Source: Gemmatimonadota bacterium (GTDB taxonomy: Bacteria; Gemmatimonadota; Gemmatimonadetes; Longimicrobiales; RSA9). Taken from it: a stretch of 11,834 nucleotides of DNA. The stretch lies in the NCBI GenBank assembly GCA_016207445.1, contig JACQPS010000319.1:1-11834 (forward strand), written 5' to 3'. Positions 5,824 to 11,834 of this stretch are shown here, piece after piece. Numbering within the stretch: position 1 is the first letter of the stretch; each line of letters begins with the position of its first letter. The translations under genes were made by a program, and so were the position numbers. The notes beneath the pieces were generated by a model that was not told the origin of the DNA, made no database searches, and saw nothing but the letters and a program-made list of their open reading frames with translations.

Positions 5824-6399
5824 TCAGGTTTCGCCGGTCTCGGTCGCGTCGGCGCGCGCTGGCGCCGTGGGCTCCGCCGTGAACACCGGCGAGAGCCCGA
5901 CCTCCTCCCGCAGCACCGTCTCGACCGCGAGCACGTACGGGAGCGCAGCGCCGAGCTTCGGGCGCACGTCGCCGGGCTCGTAGCTATCACGGACCCATGG
6001 GCCACCGGAGTAGGTAGCGTGGTGCAGCAGGCGGACGGCCGCACTCCTGCGCTCGGCCGCGCCGGCGGCATCGAACCGCTGCGTCAGCACGGTGAGGCTC
6101 TCGTCGACGTGGCGGCGCACTGCCCCCGCCAGAAAGCTGCCGCCGGCGAACGAGAGGAAGAGGCCGCCGATCGCCGAGAGTCCGGCCAGTGCGATCAGCG
6201 CGATCGCGACCGGCCGGACCGGCTCCAACCCCGTCTTGCGGACCAGCCAGGGAACACCGAAGAAGAGGGCGATGGCCAGGAGCAGGAGCAAGCAGCCGAC
6301 GGCCGAATAGTCGGACGGCAGCCGCTCCGCGGCGGCGCGCCGCCACTCGGCCACGATCTCCGCCCGCTCACCCGCCGGGAAACGCAGCAGCTCGCTCAT
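5824..6399 (-). CDS. Unrecognised two-helix membrane protein
   Basis: Predicted 191-residue protein of no family I recognise. The ATG at 6399 overlaps the aroE stop as ATGA, which supports this start. An amphipathic N-terminal stretch rich in Glu and Arg (residues 10-27) precedes two membrane segments, at about 31-53 (VGCLLLLLAIALFFGVPWLV) and 63-85. A short basic loop with VRKTG joins them. The remainder, residues 95-191, is soluble and contains HVDESLTVLTQRFDAAG, the Trp/Tyr-bearing segment TYSGGPWVRDSYEPGDVRPK, and a C-terminal Ala/Thr/Glu-rich tail. Both ends probably face the same side of the inner membrane. Coupling to the housekeeping cluster shows that it is expressed with aroE but does not reveal its job. 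It is the last gene of the overlapping run. Confidence 0.75.
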   Translation of the reverse strand: MSELLRFPAGERAEIVAEWRRAAAERLPSDYSAVGCLLLLLAIALFFGVPWLVRKTGLEPVRPVAIALIALAGLSAIGGLFLSFAGGSFLAGAVRRHVDESLTVLTQRFDAAGAAERRSAAVRLLHHATYSGGPWVRDSYEPGDVRPKLGAALPYVLAVETVLREEVGLSPVFTAEPTAPARADATETGET

Positions 6400-7232
6400 G
6401 CGCGCCCCCGCGGCAGCGCCGCGCGCATTGCGTGCAGCGGCGCGGGCATGCCCCACCAGCGCTCGAAGGCGGCCGCTCCTTGCTGGATCAGCATCTCGAG
6501 CCCATCGGCCGCGCGCATCCCGCGAGAGCGCGCCTCGCGAACCCAGGGCGTCTCGCCCGCGCGATAGACCAGGTCGAGCACCGCCCCGATCCTGCCGACG
6601 CGGTCCAGCTCGAGCGGCAAGGCATCGCCCTCGTGCAGGCCCAGGGGCGTGGCGTTCACGACCAGGTCGAACGCCTCGCCACGCAGGTGAGCAACCTGCG
6701 AGAGCGCGCGCACGTTCGCGCTGGCGCTGAAGAGCCGCCGCAACGCCTCCGCCCGTTCCGGCGAGCGGTTCAGGACGACGACGGCGGCCACGCCTGCATC
6801 GAGCAGCCCCGCGAGCGCCGCGCGCGCGCCGCCGCCCGCGCCGAGCAGCAGGACCCGGGCGCCCGCGGCGGATCCGACCAGCGCCTGCAGCGCTCCCTGG
6901 AATCCGGCGATGTCCGTGTTGTCGCCCCAGACGCGGTCCTGCGCGGACCAGAAGGTGTTGCACGCGCCCGTGCGGTGCACGGCATCGGTCGCCCGGTCGA
7001 GCGCGGCCACCGCTCGTTCCTTGTGCGGAACCGTGATGTTGCCGCCGCCACCCGCGAGCGCGATGCCGCGCAGGAGGCCGGGCAGCGTCTCGGCCGTGCA
7101 GCGCAACGCCAGGTAGACGGCGTCGAGCCCGGAGGCCCGGAACGCCGCGTTCTGCAACGCGGGCGAAAGGGAGTGCGCGATGGGATCGCCCAGGAGGGCG
7201 AACAGGCGCGTGCCCGCCGCGGGCTGGCTCAC
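6396..7232 (-). CDS. aroE: Shikimate dehydrogenase (NADP+)
   Basis: Predicted 278-residue cytoplasmic enzyme that reduces 3-dehydroshikimate to shikimate with NADPH in the pathway to aromatic amino acids and chorismate. The GTG at 7232 is chosen because it overlaps the phosphatase stop as GTGA and places LFALLGDPIAHSLSP at residues 10-24, the normal family N-terminus. The shikimate-binding SLSP (21-24), NITVPHK with catalytic K71, and GDNTDIAGF with D107 are all present. The NADP-binding loop GAGGGAR (131-137) begins the Rossmann half, and NATPLGL and the GLEMLIQQGAAAF segment lie near the C-terminus. Length is normal for AroE, and every key residue is kept, so it should be active. The upstream Shine-Dalgarno sequence is poor, so translation likely depends on coupling to the phosphatase gene. 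Confidence 0.96.
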   Translation of the reverse strand: MSQPAAGTRLFALLGDPIAHSLSPALQNAAFRASGLDAVYLALRCTAETLPGLLRGIALAGGGGNITVPHKERAVAALDRATDAVHRTGACNTFWSAQDRVWGDNTDIAGFQGALQALVGSAAGARVLLLGAGGGARAALAGLLDAGVAAVVVLNRSPERAEALRRLFSASANVRALSQVAHLRGEAFDLVVNATPLGLHEGDALPLELDRVGRIGAVLDLVYRAGETPWVREARSRGMRAADGLEMLIQQGAAAFERWWGMPAPLHAMRAALPRGRA

Positions 7233-7744
7233 GGCGCAAGGATGGTCGCGAGCCGGCTCAAGAGTCCCGCAACGGCACTCTCGAGCCGGTCGAACGTACG
7301 GCGGTAGCGCTCCTCGCCGCCGCCAAACGGGTCCTCGATGGCTTCGCCGGAACCTTCGCCGTCGATGAAGTCGCCGAGCAGTGACACCTTGCCCGTGCCG
7401 CCGAGCTCGAGCACCACCTCCTCCTGTGACGGTGACATCACCAGGACCAGGTCGGCCCAGTCCACCCACTCGGGCGTCAGGACCCGGGAGCTGTGCGTCC
7501 CGAGATCGAGACCGCGCTCGGCGGCCACGCGAACCGCCGCATCGGAAGCAGGGATGCCTTCACCCGCCGCCACGCCCGCCGATTCGACCGACACGTGCTT
7601 CCAGCCACGCCGCTCGATGGCCCGGCGCGCGATCGCACAGGCCAGCGGACTGCGGCAGGTATTGCCCGTGCACACGAAGAGCAGGTTGAACGTGGTCGGC
7701 TCGCTCTCCGCGGGCCGGCCCTCGCTTTCAGGCATCGAGCTCAT
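7229..7744 (-). CDS. Low-molecular-weight phosphatase, probably protein-arginine phosphatase (YwlE type)
   Basis: Predicted 171-residue cytoplasmic phosphatase of the LMW-PTP fold. The CX5R loop is CTGNTCRSP (C25 to R31), and the general acid is D138 in EDPFGG. The residue after GN is Thr (T29). In Bacillus YwlE this Thr favours phosphoarginine, whereas tyrosine phosphatases usually have Ile there. I therefore favour arginine phosphatase, though no McsB-type kinase lies in the window. An 18-residue polar N-terminal extension precedes the fold. Start 7744 overlaps the sua5 end by 17 nt and has a GGGAAG about 7 nt upstream. An alternative ATG at 7735 would remove three residues. The stop overlaps the aroE start. 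The neighbouring sua5 gene echoes the ywlC-ywlE neighbourhood of Bacillus. An arsenate reductase is unlikely, because the loop lacks the ArsC pattern. Confidence 0.9.
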   Translation of the reverse strand: MSSMPESEGRPAESEPTTFNLLFVCTGNTCRSPLACAIARRAIERRGWKHVSVESAGVAAGEGIPASDAAVRVAAERGLDLGTHSSRVLTPEWVDWADLVLVMSPSQEEVVLELGGTGKVSLLGDFIDGEGSGEAIEDPFGGGEERYRRTFDRLESAVAGLLSRLATILAP

Positions 7745-8381
7745 CGAGCGCTTCCCGCAGCGCCTGCACCGGCACGGCGCCCGCGCGCAGGAGGCGGGGG
7801 CGTGCGCCCGAGCAGTCCACGATGGTCGAAGGCGGGGATGGCGGCAGCGCGCCTCCGTCCAGCACCCACACTTCCTGCGCGGACTCGAGGTCCCGCAACA
7901 CCGCGAGCACCTCCGCAGCGCTGGTGGCCGGCGGCTGCCCGCGCCGGTTCGCGCTGGTGGAGGTGATCGGGCCGCGCAACTCGGCCAGGAGCGCGCGCAC
8001 GCCCGCGTGCGGCGTGGCTCGCACCGCCACGGTCCCGTCCGTTGCGATCACGCCCGGCGGGTAGCGGCGCGGGTCGCCGCGCAGGCCGAGCGTGAGCGGG
8101 CCGGGCCAGAACGCTGCGGCGAGCGACCGCGCGGCGTCCGTCCATTCCAGGTCCGGCGCCTCCTCGATACTCCGGATCAGCAGCAGGAACGGTTTGGTTT
8201 CCGCGCGCGACTTCAAGCGCGCGAGTGCAGCCAGCGCCTCGGGCAGGAGCGCGCAGCCGAAACCGTACACCGTTTCCGTCGGGTACGCGACGAGCCCCCC
8301 GGCCCGCAGGTGCCGCGCCACGCGCGGCGCCGCCGCCCCCACCTCGACGGCGGTTCGGAACCGAACCAGGGGCGCGCTCAT
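7728..8381 (-). CDS. Threonylcarbamoyl-AMP synthase (Sua5/TsaC/YwlC family)
   Basis: Predicted 217-residue cytoplasmic enzyme that makes threonylcarbamoyl-AMP from Thr, bicarbonate and ATP, the first step of the t6A modification at position 37 of ANN-decoding tRNAs. Family motifs in order are PTETVYGFG (34-42), KSRAETKPF, FWPGPLTL, VAVRATPH, ITSTSANRRGQPPAT and PSTIVDCSG. The protein is a single YrdC-like domain of TsaC length. It lacks the extra C-terminal Sua5 domain of the roughly 340-residue forms. The ATG at 8381 overlaps the ispD stop as ATGA, and the end overlaps the phosphatase start by 17 nt. The partners needed to finish t6A (TsaB, TsaD, TsaE) are not in the window. Confidence 0.95.
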   Translation of the reverse strand: MSAPLVRFRTAVEVGAAAPRVARHLRAGGLVAYPTETVYGFGCALLPEALAALARLKSRAETKPFLLLIRSIEEAPDLEWTDAARSLAAAFWPGPLTLGLRGDPRRYPPGVIATDGTVAVRATPHAGVRALLAELRGPITSTSANRRGQPPATSAAEVLAVLRDLESAQEVWVLDGGALPPSPPSTIVDCSGARPRLLRAGAVPVQALREALDELDA

Positions 8382-9064
8382 CGCCGGCGGCGTACGAGCA
8401 GCGCTTCGGCCACGGCCAGGTCCGCCGGGCTCGTCACCTTGATGTTCTCCGCCGAGCCCTCGACCACCACGACCGTGCCGTTGTAGCGCTCGACCAGCGC
8501 GGCGTCATCCGTGGCGACAACGCCGTCGGCCGCGGCCCGCCGGTATGCGTCCGAAATGAGACCGCAGGGGAACCCCTGCGGCGTCTGTGCGCGCCGGAGC
8601 CGGCGTCGGTCCGGCGTCGCCACGACGCGCCCTTCCTCGTCCACTTCCTTGATCGTGTCCCCCACCGCAACGGCGGGCACGGCGCCGACGCCGGGCCGGA
8701 CCGCTGCGAGCACCCGGTCGATTGTGGCCCGGTCCACGAGCGGGCGCGCGGCATCGTGGATCAGGACGACGTCGGCATCCGCGGGGACGCGTGCCAACCC
8801 CCGCCGCACGGAATCGCCCCGCTCCTCGCCCCCGGGCACGATGACCACCCGCGGGTCCAGCCGGACCAGCCAGTCGGGCGGCGCGGCGGCATCCTCCGGC
8901 GGCAGCGCCACGACCACGGACGCAACCGCCGGGTGCGCCAGGAATGGCCGGATCGAATGCACGAGCAGTGGCTCGCCCGCCAGCGTCAGGTACTGCTTCC
9001 TGCTACCCCCCATGCGCCGGCCGGCACCGCCGGCCGCGATCACGACCGCGGCGCGCACGCTCAC
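8378..9064 (-). CDS. ispD: 2-C-methyl-D-erythritol 4-phosphate cytidylyltransferase
   Basis: Predicted 228-residue cytoplasmic enzyme of the MEP isoprenoid pathway. It joins MEP to CTP to give CDP-ME. The nucleotide-binding start AAGGAGRRMGGSRKQY (10-25) contains the catalytic Arg and Lys region. Further family motifs are GGEERGDSVRRGL, LIHDAARPLV, RRAQTPQGF, TDDAALVE and GSAENIKVTSPADL near the end. The GTG at 9064 overlaps the radA stop as GTGA. A second in-frame GTG at 9058 is possible but less economical. No good Shine-Dalgarno sequence is present, so coupling to radA is likely. The longer open frame that extends upstream on this strand is an antisense shadow of radA and is not part of the gene. 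IspF, often fused or adjacent to IspD, is absent here. Confidence 0.96.
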   Translation of the reverse strand: MSVRAAVVIAAGGAGRRMGGSRKQYLTLAGEPLLVHSIRPFLAHPAVASVVVALPPEDAAAPPDWLVRLDPRVVIVPGGEERGDSVRRGLARVPADADVVLIHDAARPLVDRATIDRVLAAVRPGVGAVPAVAVGDTIKEVDEEGRVVATPDRRRLRRAQTPQGFPCGLISDAYRRAAADGVVATDDAALVERYNGTVVVVEGSAENIKVTSPADLAVAEALLVRRRR

Positions 9065-10437
9065 CGGAACAGGCGGTCCACGAGCTCGCGCACGTCTCGC
9101 AGTCCCGCCGGCTCGAGACCGTCCGGCGGGCGCTTCGGCACGGCGCGCGCGGGCAGGTAGGCGCGCGTGAACCCCATTCTGGCCGCCTCGCCGAGTCGCC
9201 GCTCCACCTGCCCGACCGTGCGCAGCTCGCCGCCCAAGCCGACCTCGCCCACGAAGACCGCGTCCGCCGGTGCTTCCCGGTCGAAGGCGCTCGAGGCCAG
9301 CGCCGCCACCAGCGCCAGGTCGCCCGCGGGCTCGATCAGCCGGACGCCCCCCACCACGTTCAGGAAGACGTCGAGCTGCCCGAAGCCGATGTCCGCCCGC
9401 TTCTCGAGCACGGCCAGCAGCAGCGCCAGGCGCTGGCGGTCGAAGCCGGTGCTCACGCGCTGCGGCGCGCCGTAGCTCGTCCGGCCGCACAGCGCTTGCA
9501 CCTCGACCAGCAGCGGCCGGCTCCCCTCGATCGTCGCCACGACCGCGGCCCCGCTCGCGTGCGTTCGCTCCTCGAGAAACAGCTCCGACGGGTTCTCGAC
9601 CGGCACCAGTCCCGCCGCCGTCATGCGGAACACACCGATCTCGTCCACGCCGCCGAAGCGGTTCTTGGTGGCGCGCAGCACGCGGTGATCCAGCCCGCTC
9701 GTACTCTCGAAGTAGAGGACCGTGTCGACGATGTGCTCCAGCGTCTTCGGGCCCGCGACCGTGCCGCCCTTCGTCACATGGCCGACCAGGAAGACCGCGG
9801 TGCCCGTGTCCTTGGCGAAGCGCTGCAGCCGGGCCGCGCATTCCCGCACCTGCGTCACGTTGCCGGGCGCGCCCTCCAGCTCCGGCCAGTACACCGTCTG
9901 GATGGAATCGATGAAGAGCGAGGCGGGGTGCCCGGTGTGCGCGTGGCTCAGCACGTCGTCCAGGTCCGTCTCCGTCAAGAAGACGACGTCGCCCGCGCCG
10001 TCCCCCAGCCGGTCCGCCCGCAGCCGCACCTGCGCCGCCGACTCCTCGCCCGAGACATAGAGCGTGGGGTGACCGGCGGACTCCAGCCGCGCCGCCACCT
10101 GCAGCAGCAGCGTGCTCTTGCCGATGCCGGGCTCGCCGCCGACCAGCACCAGCGAGCCGGGGACGACGCCGCCGCCGAGCACGAAGTCGAACTCATCCAG
10201 GCCGGTGCGCCAGCGCTCAGCGCCGCCGCCCTCCACATCGCGGAGGCGGACGGGCGCCGACGCGGCGGCGGCCGCGTCCCCTTTGCGAGCGCCGGCCGCG
10301 CGCGCCTTCTTCTGCGTGCGCGCGAGCGGCTCCTCCGCCAGGCTGTTCCACGCCCCGCACGCCGGACACTGCCCCTGCCAGCGCGGCGTCTCGTTGCCGC
10401 ACTCGGTGCAGAAGAAGCCGGTCTTTGCCTTCGGCAT
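9061..10437 (-). CDS. radA: DNA repair protein RadA (Sms)
   Basis: Predicted 458-residue cytoplasmic ATPase that drives branch migration of recombination intermediates. From the N-terminus it has the C4 zinc finger (C10, C13, C24, C27), a RecA-like ATPase core with Walker A GGEPGIGKST (100-109), the RadA-specific KNRFG motif at 258-262, and a Lon-protease-like C-terminal domain ending in VRELVDRLF. Length and domain order are standard. The linker between finger and core (about 38-62) is Ala/Lys/Arg-rich and low in complexity. The ATG at 10437 puts the zinc finger in the usual place, but no clear Shine-Dalgarno sequence lies before it. A 143-nt gap separates it from dnaB, so it may have its own promoter and head the overlapping run toward ispD. 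Confidence 0.97.
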   Translation of the reverse strand: MPKAKTGFFCTECGNETPRWQGQCPACGAWNSLAEEPLARTQKKARAAGARKGDAAAAASAPVRLRDVEGGGAERWRTGLDEFDFVLGGGVVPGSLVLVGGEPGIGKSTLLLQVAARLESAGHPTLYVSGEESAAQVRLRADRLGDGAGDVVFLTETDLDDVLSHAHTGHPASLFIDSIQTVYWPELEGAPGNVTQVRECAARLQRFAKDTGTAVFLVGHVTKGGTVAGPKTLEHIVDTVLYFESTSGLDHRVLRATKNRFGGVDEIGVFRMTAAGLVPVENPSELFLEERTHASGAAVVATIEGSRPLLVEVQALCGRTSYGAPQRVSTGFDRQRLALLLAVLEKRADIGFGQLDVFLNVVGGVRLIEPAGDLALVAALASSAFDREAPADAVFVGEVGLGGELRTVGQVERRLGEAARMGFTRAYLPARAVPKRPPDGLEPAGLRDVRELVDRLFR

Positions 10438-10580
10438 GTGGCGCAGCCGCGGGTTTGGGGAGCAACAGAGCGCGAGCGGTCGAACCGGAACGATTCGGCT
10501 CTAGCGCCTAGCTTGCTCGGCTTTCGTGACCCGCACGGTCACGCCTGGTGCGGGGCATGGCCATGACGGGCGGGGTCAGC
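10438..10580 (-). other. Gap between dnaB and radA
   Basis: A 143-nt non-coding spacer on the - strand. It holds a 7-bp hairpin (10525-10543), which could end dnaB transcription, and the imperfect palindrome CTAGCGCCTAG at 10501-10511. The less GC-rich stretch at about 10450-10520 is where a radA promoter could lie, but no confident -35/-10 pair is visible. Confidence 0.4.
10525..10543 (-). terminator. Hairpin downstream of dnaB
   Basis: CGTGACC (10525-10531) and GGTCACG (10537-10543) form a perfect 7-bp stem around a 5-nt loop, 38 nt past the dnaB stop codon. On the - strand it is followed by GAAAGC, with no T-run. It may weaken or end the dnaB transcript, or it may be a protein site, since the arms form an inverted repeat. 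Confidence 0.35.
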
Positions 10581-11834
10581 TCAGAACGGCGCGGCCTCTC
10601 GCGGAGTGTACGACTCGAAGCGCGTGCACTCTTTGCGGAAAAAGAGCTCGATCATGCCGGTGGGCCCGTTGCGCTGCTTGCCGACGATCAGCTCGGCCTT
10701 CCCCATCAGCCCCTTCTCCTGCGCCTCCGCGTCCGAAAGGTACTTTTCGGGGCGGTACAGGAACATGACCAGATCGGCATCCTGCTCGAGCGCGCCCGAC
10801 TCGCGCAGGTCGGAGAGCTGGGGGCGGTGGTCGGAGCGCTGCTCGGGCGCGCGCGAGAGCTGCGACAGCGCGATGATCGGTACGTTCAGCTCCTTGGCCA
10901 GCGCCTTCAGACCCCGGCTGATCTCGCTCACCTCCTGCACCCGGTTCTCCGCCTGCGTCGACGGCCGCATGAGCTGAATGTAGTCCACGATGACGAGCGC
11001 GAGCTCCGGTTGCTCCGCCTTCAGCCGCCGCGCCTTCGCCCGCATCTCCAGCACGCTCAGCACACCCGAGTCGTCCACCCAGACGGGGGCCGTGTTCAGG
11101 TGGCCGGCCGCCTGCGCCAGCCGCACGTAGTCATCGTCGGTCAGCCGGCCGCGCCGGAGCCGGCTCAGGTCGACGAGCGCCTCCGAGCAGAGCATGCGCT
11201 GGACGATCTGGTCCTTCGACATCTCGAGCGAGTAGAGCGCGACCGGCAGCTGGTGCGTGATGGCGGCGTGCAGCGCGATGCCCGTCACCATCGCGGTTTT
11301 CCCCATGCTCGGTCGAGACGCGACGATCGCCAGATCGCCCTTCTGGAAGCCGCCCGTCAGCTCGTCCAGGTCGTAGAACCCGGTCGGCACGCCGGTGATG
11401 CCGCCCTTGGCCGCCTGCCACTTCTCGATCTGCTCGAAGGCGGAGTAGAGGATCTTCTTGATCCAGACGAAGCCCGTGCGGTCGTGCGCCTGCGCGACCT
11501 GGAAGATGCGCTGCTCGGCCTCATCCAGCACCTCCTCGACCGTGCGCTCGCCGCTCTGGTACGCGTCTCGGATGATCTGCGACGACGCCTCGATCAGCCG
11601 GCGCAGCAGCGCGCGCTCGCGCACGATGCGCGCGTGGTACTCGATGTTCGCGGCCGTCGGCACCGCGTCCAGCAGCTCGGCCAGGTAGGCGACGCCGCCC
11701 ACCGAGTCCAGCTCGTCCGTCTTCTTCAGCTCCTCGCTGATCGTGACCGGGTCGATGACCTGGCCGCGCTGGAAGAGCCTGGCCATGGCGCGGAAGATCC
11801 GGCGGTTCGCCTCGCGGTAGAACATCGAGTCGTC
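10581..11834 (-). CDS. dnaB: Replicative DNA helicase DnaB (5' end outside window)
   Basis: C-terminal 417 residues of the hexameric replicative helicase. The frame stays open to the window edge (residues DDS precede the Met at 11825). DDSMFYREANRRIF is the usual inner part of the DnaB N-terminal domain, so about 40-60 N-terminal residues are probably missing and that Met is not the start. The remaining N-terminal helical domain and linker run to about 11410. The RecA-like motor follows, with Walker A SRPSMGKT, Walker B LVIVDYIQLM, LSQLSRAPEQR, DLRESGALEQDAD and the late KQRNGPTG segment typical of the arginine-finger region. No intein interrupts the ATPase motifs. The C-terminal tail is short. 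It lies upstream of radA on the same strand. Confidence 0.97.
   Translation of the reverse strand, partial: DDSMFYREANRRIFRAMARLFQRGQVIDPVTISEELKKTDELDSVGGVAYLAELLDAVPTAANIEYHARIVRERALLRRLIEASSQIIRDAYQSGERTVEEVLDEAEQRIFQVAQAHDRTGFVWIKKILYSAFEQIEKWQAAKGGITGVPTGFYDLDELTGGFQKGDLAIVASRPSMGKTAMVTGIALHAAITHQLPVALYSLEMSKDQIVQRMLCSEALVDLSRLRRGRLTDDDYVRLAQAAGHLNTAPVWVDDSGVLSVLEMRAKARRLKAEQPELALVIVDYIQLMRPSTQAENRVQEVSEISRGLKALAKELNVPIIALSQLSRAPEQRSDHRPQLSDLRESGALEQDADLVMFLYRPEKYLSDAEAQEKGLMGKAELIVGKQRNGPTGMIELFFRKECTRFESYTPREAAPF

Noticed and set aside
6189..7307. Long + strand open frame opposite aroE and the membrane-protein gene
   Set aside because: aroE has all its catalytic motifs on the - strand. 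The + frame lacks any recognisable domain.
7229..7744. Arsenate reductase (LMW ArsC) as an alternative for the phosphatase
   Set aside because: The loop is CTGNTCRSP, not the ArsC-type loop, and there are no ars genes nearby.
8944..10566. 540-codon open frame on the + strand opposite radA and ispD
   Set aside because: radA and ispD are unmistakable on the other strand. The + frame gives a His/Arg/Gln-rich protein without motifs.
1..11834. CRISPR arrays, tRNA or rRNA genes, insertion sequences, phage genes
   Set aside because: No regularly spaced repeats, no RNA-gene signatures and no transposase or integrase motifs were seen. All long intervals are explained by housekeeping or cytochrome-related genes.

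Overview
The window is very GC-rich, densely packed bacterial chromosome. It has complete outer-membrane and periplasmic genes on the + strand and a housekeeping cluster on the - strand. The MEP isoprenoid gene ispD, multiheme cytochrome c, an outer-membrane barrel, frequent GTG/TTG starts and the order dnaB-radA-ispD-sua5-phosphatase-aroE suggest a Gram-negative-type, high-GC lineage such as Gemmatimonadota or a relative. This placement is inference: there is no rRNA or other phylogenetic marker that I could place with certainty.

Positions 1-429 hold no gene I can support. A + strand block follows: a signal-peptide-bearing outer-membrane beta-barrel protein (430-1893); a 16-heme periplasmic c-type cytochrome (1890-3338) whose TTG start overlaps the barrel stop codon; a short five-helix VIT/CCC1-family iron/manganese transporter (3349-3927) 10 nt later; and, after an 85-nt gap, a tandem-domain universal stress protein (4013-5011). 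Barrel and cytochrome are translationally coupled. The likely reading is a porin-cytochrome electron conduit, or a related respiratory or metal-redox module, with an iron transporter in the same transcript. No individual step is proven.

The + block converges on an OsmC-like peroxidase gene (5090-5578, - strand), with a strong stem-loop between them. Upstream of osmC are about 245 nt of non-coding DNA that contain an 11-bp direct repeat and a possible terminator for the gene cluster behind it.

From the right edge leftwards, the - strand carries dnaB (cut at its 5' end by the window), a 143-nt gap, then a tightly overlapping run: radA, ispD, sua5/tsaC, a low-molecular-weight phosphatase with the arginine-phosphatase signature, aroE, and an unrecognised two-helix membrane protein. 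Four of the five junctions in this run are 4-nt ATGA or GTGA overlaps and the fifth is a 17-nt overlap. The run links DNA replication and repair, isoprenoid synthesis, tRNA t6A modification, protein dephosphorylation and the shikimate pathway. That looks like a housekeeping operon held together by translational coupling rather than by a shared pathway.
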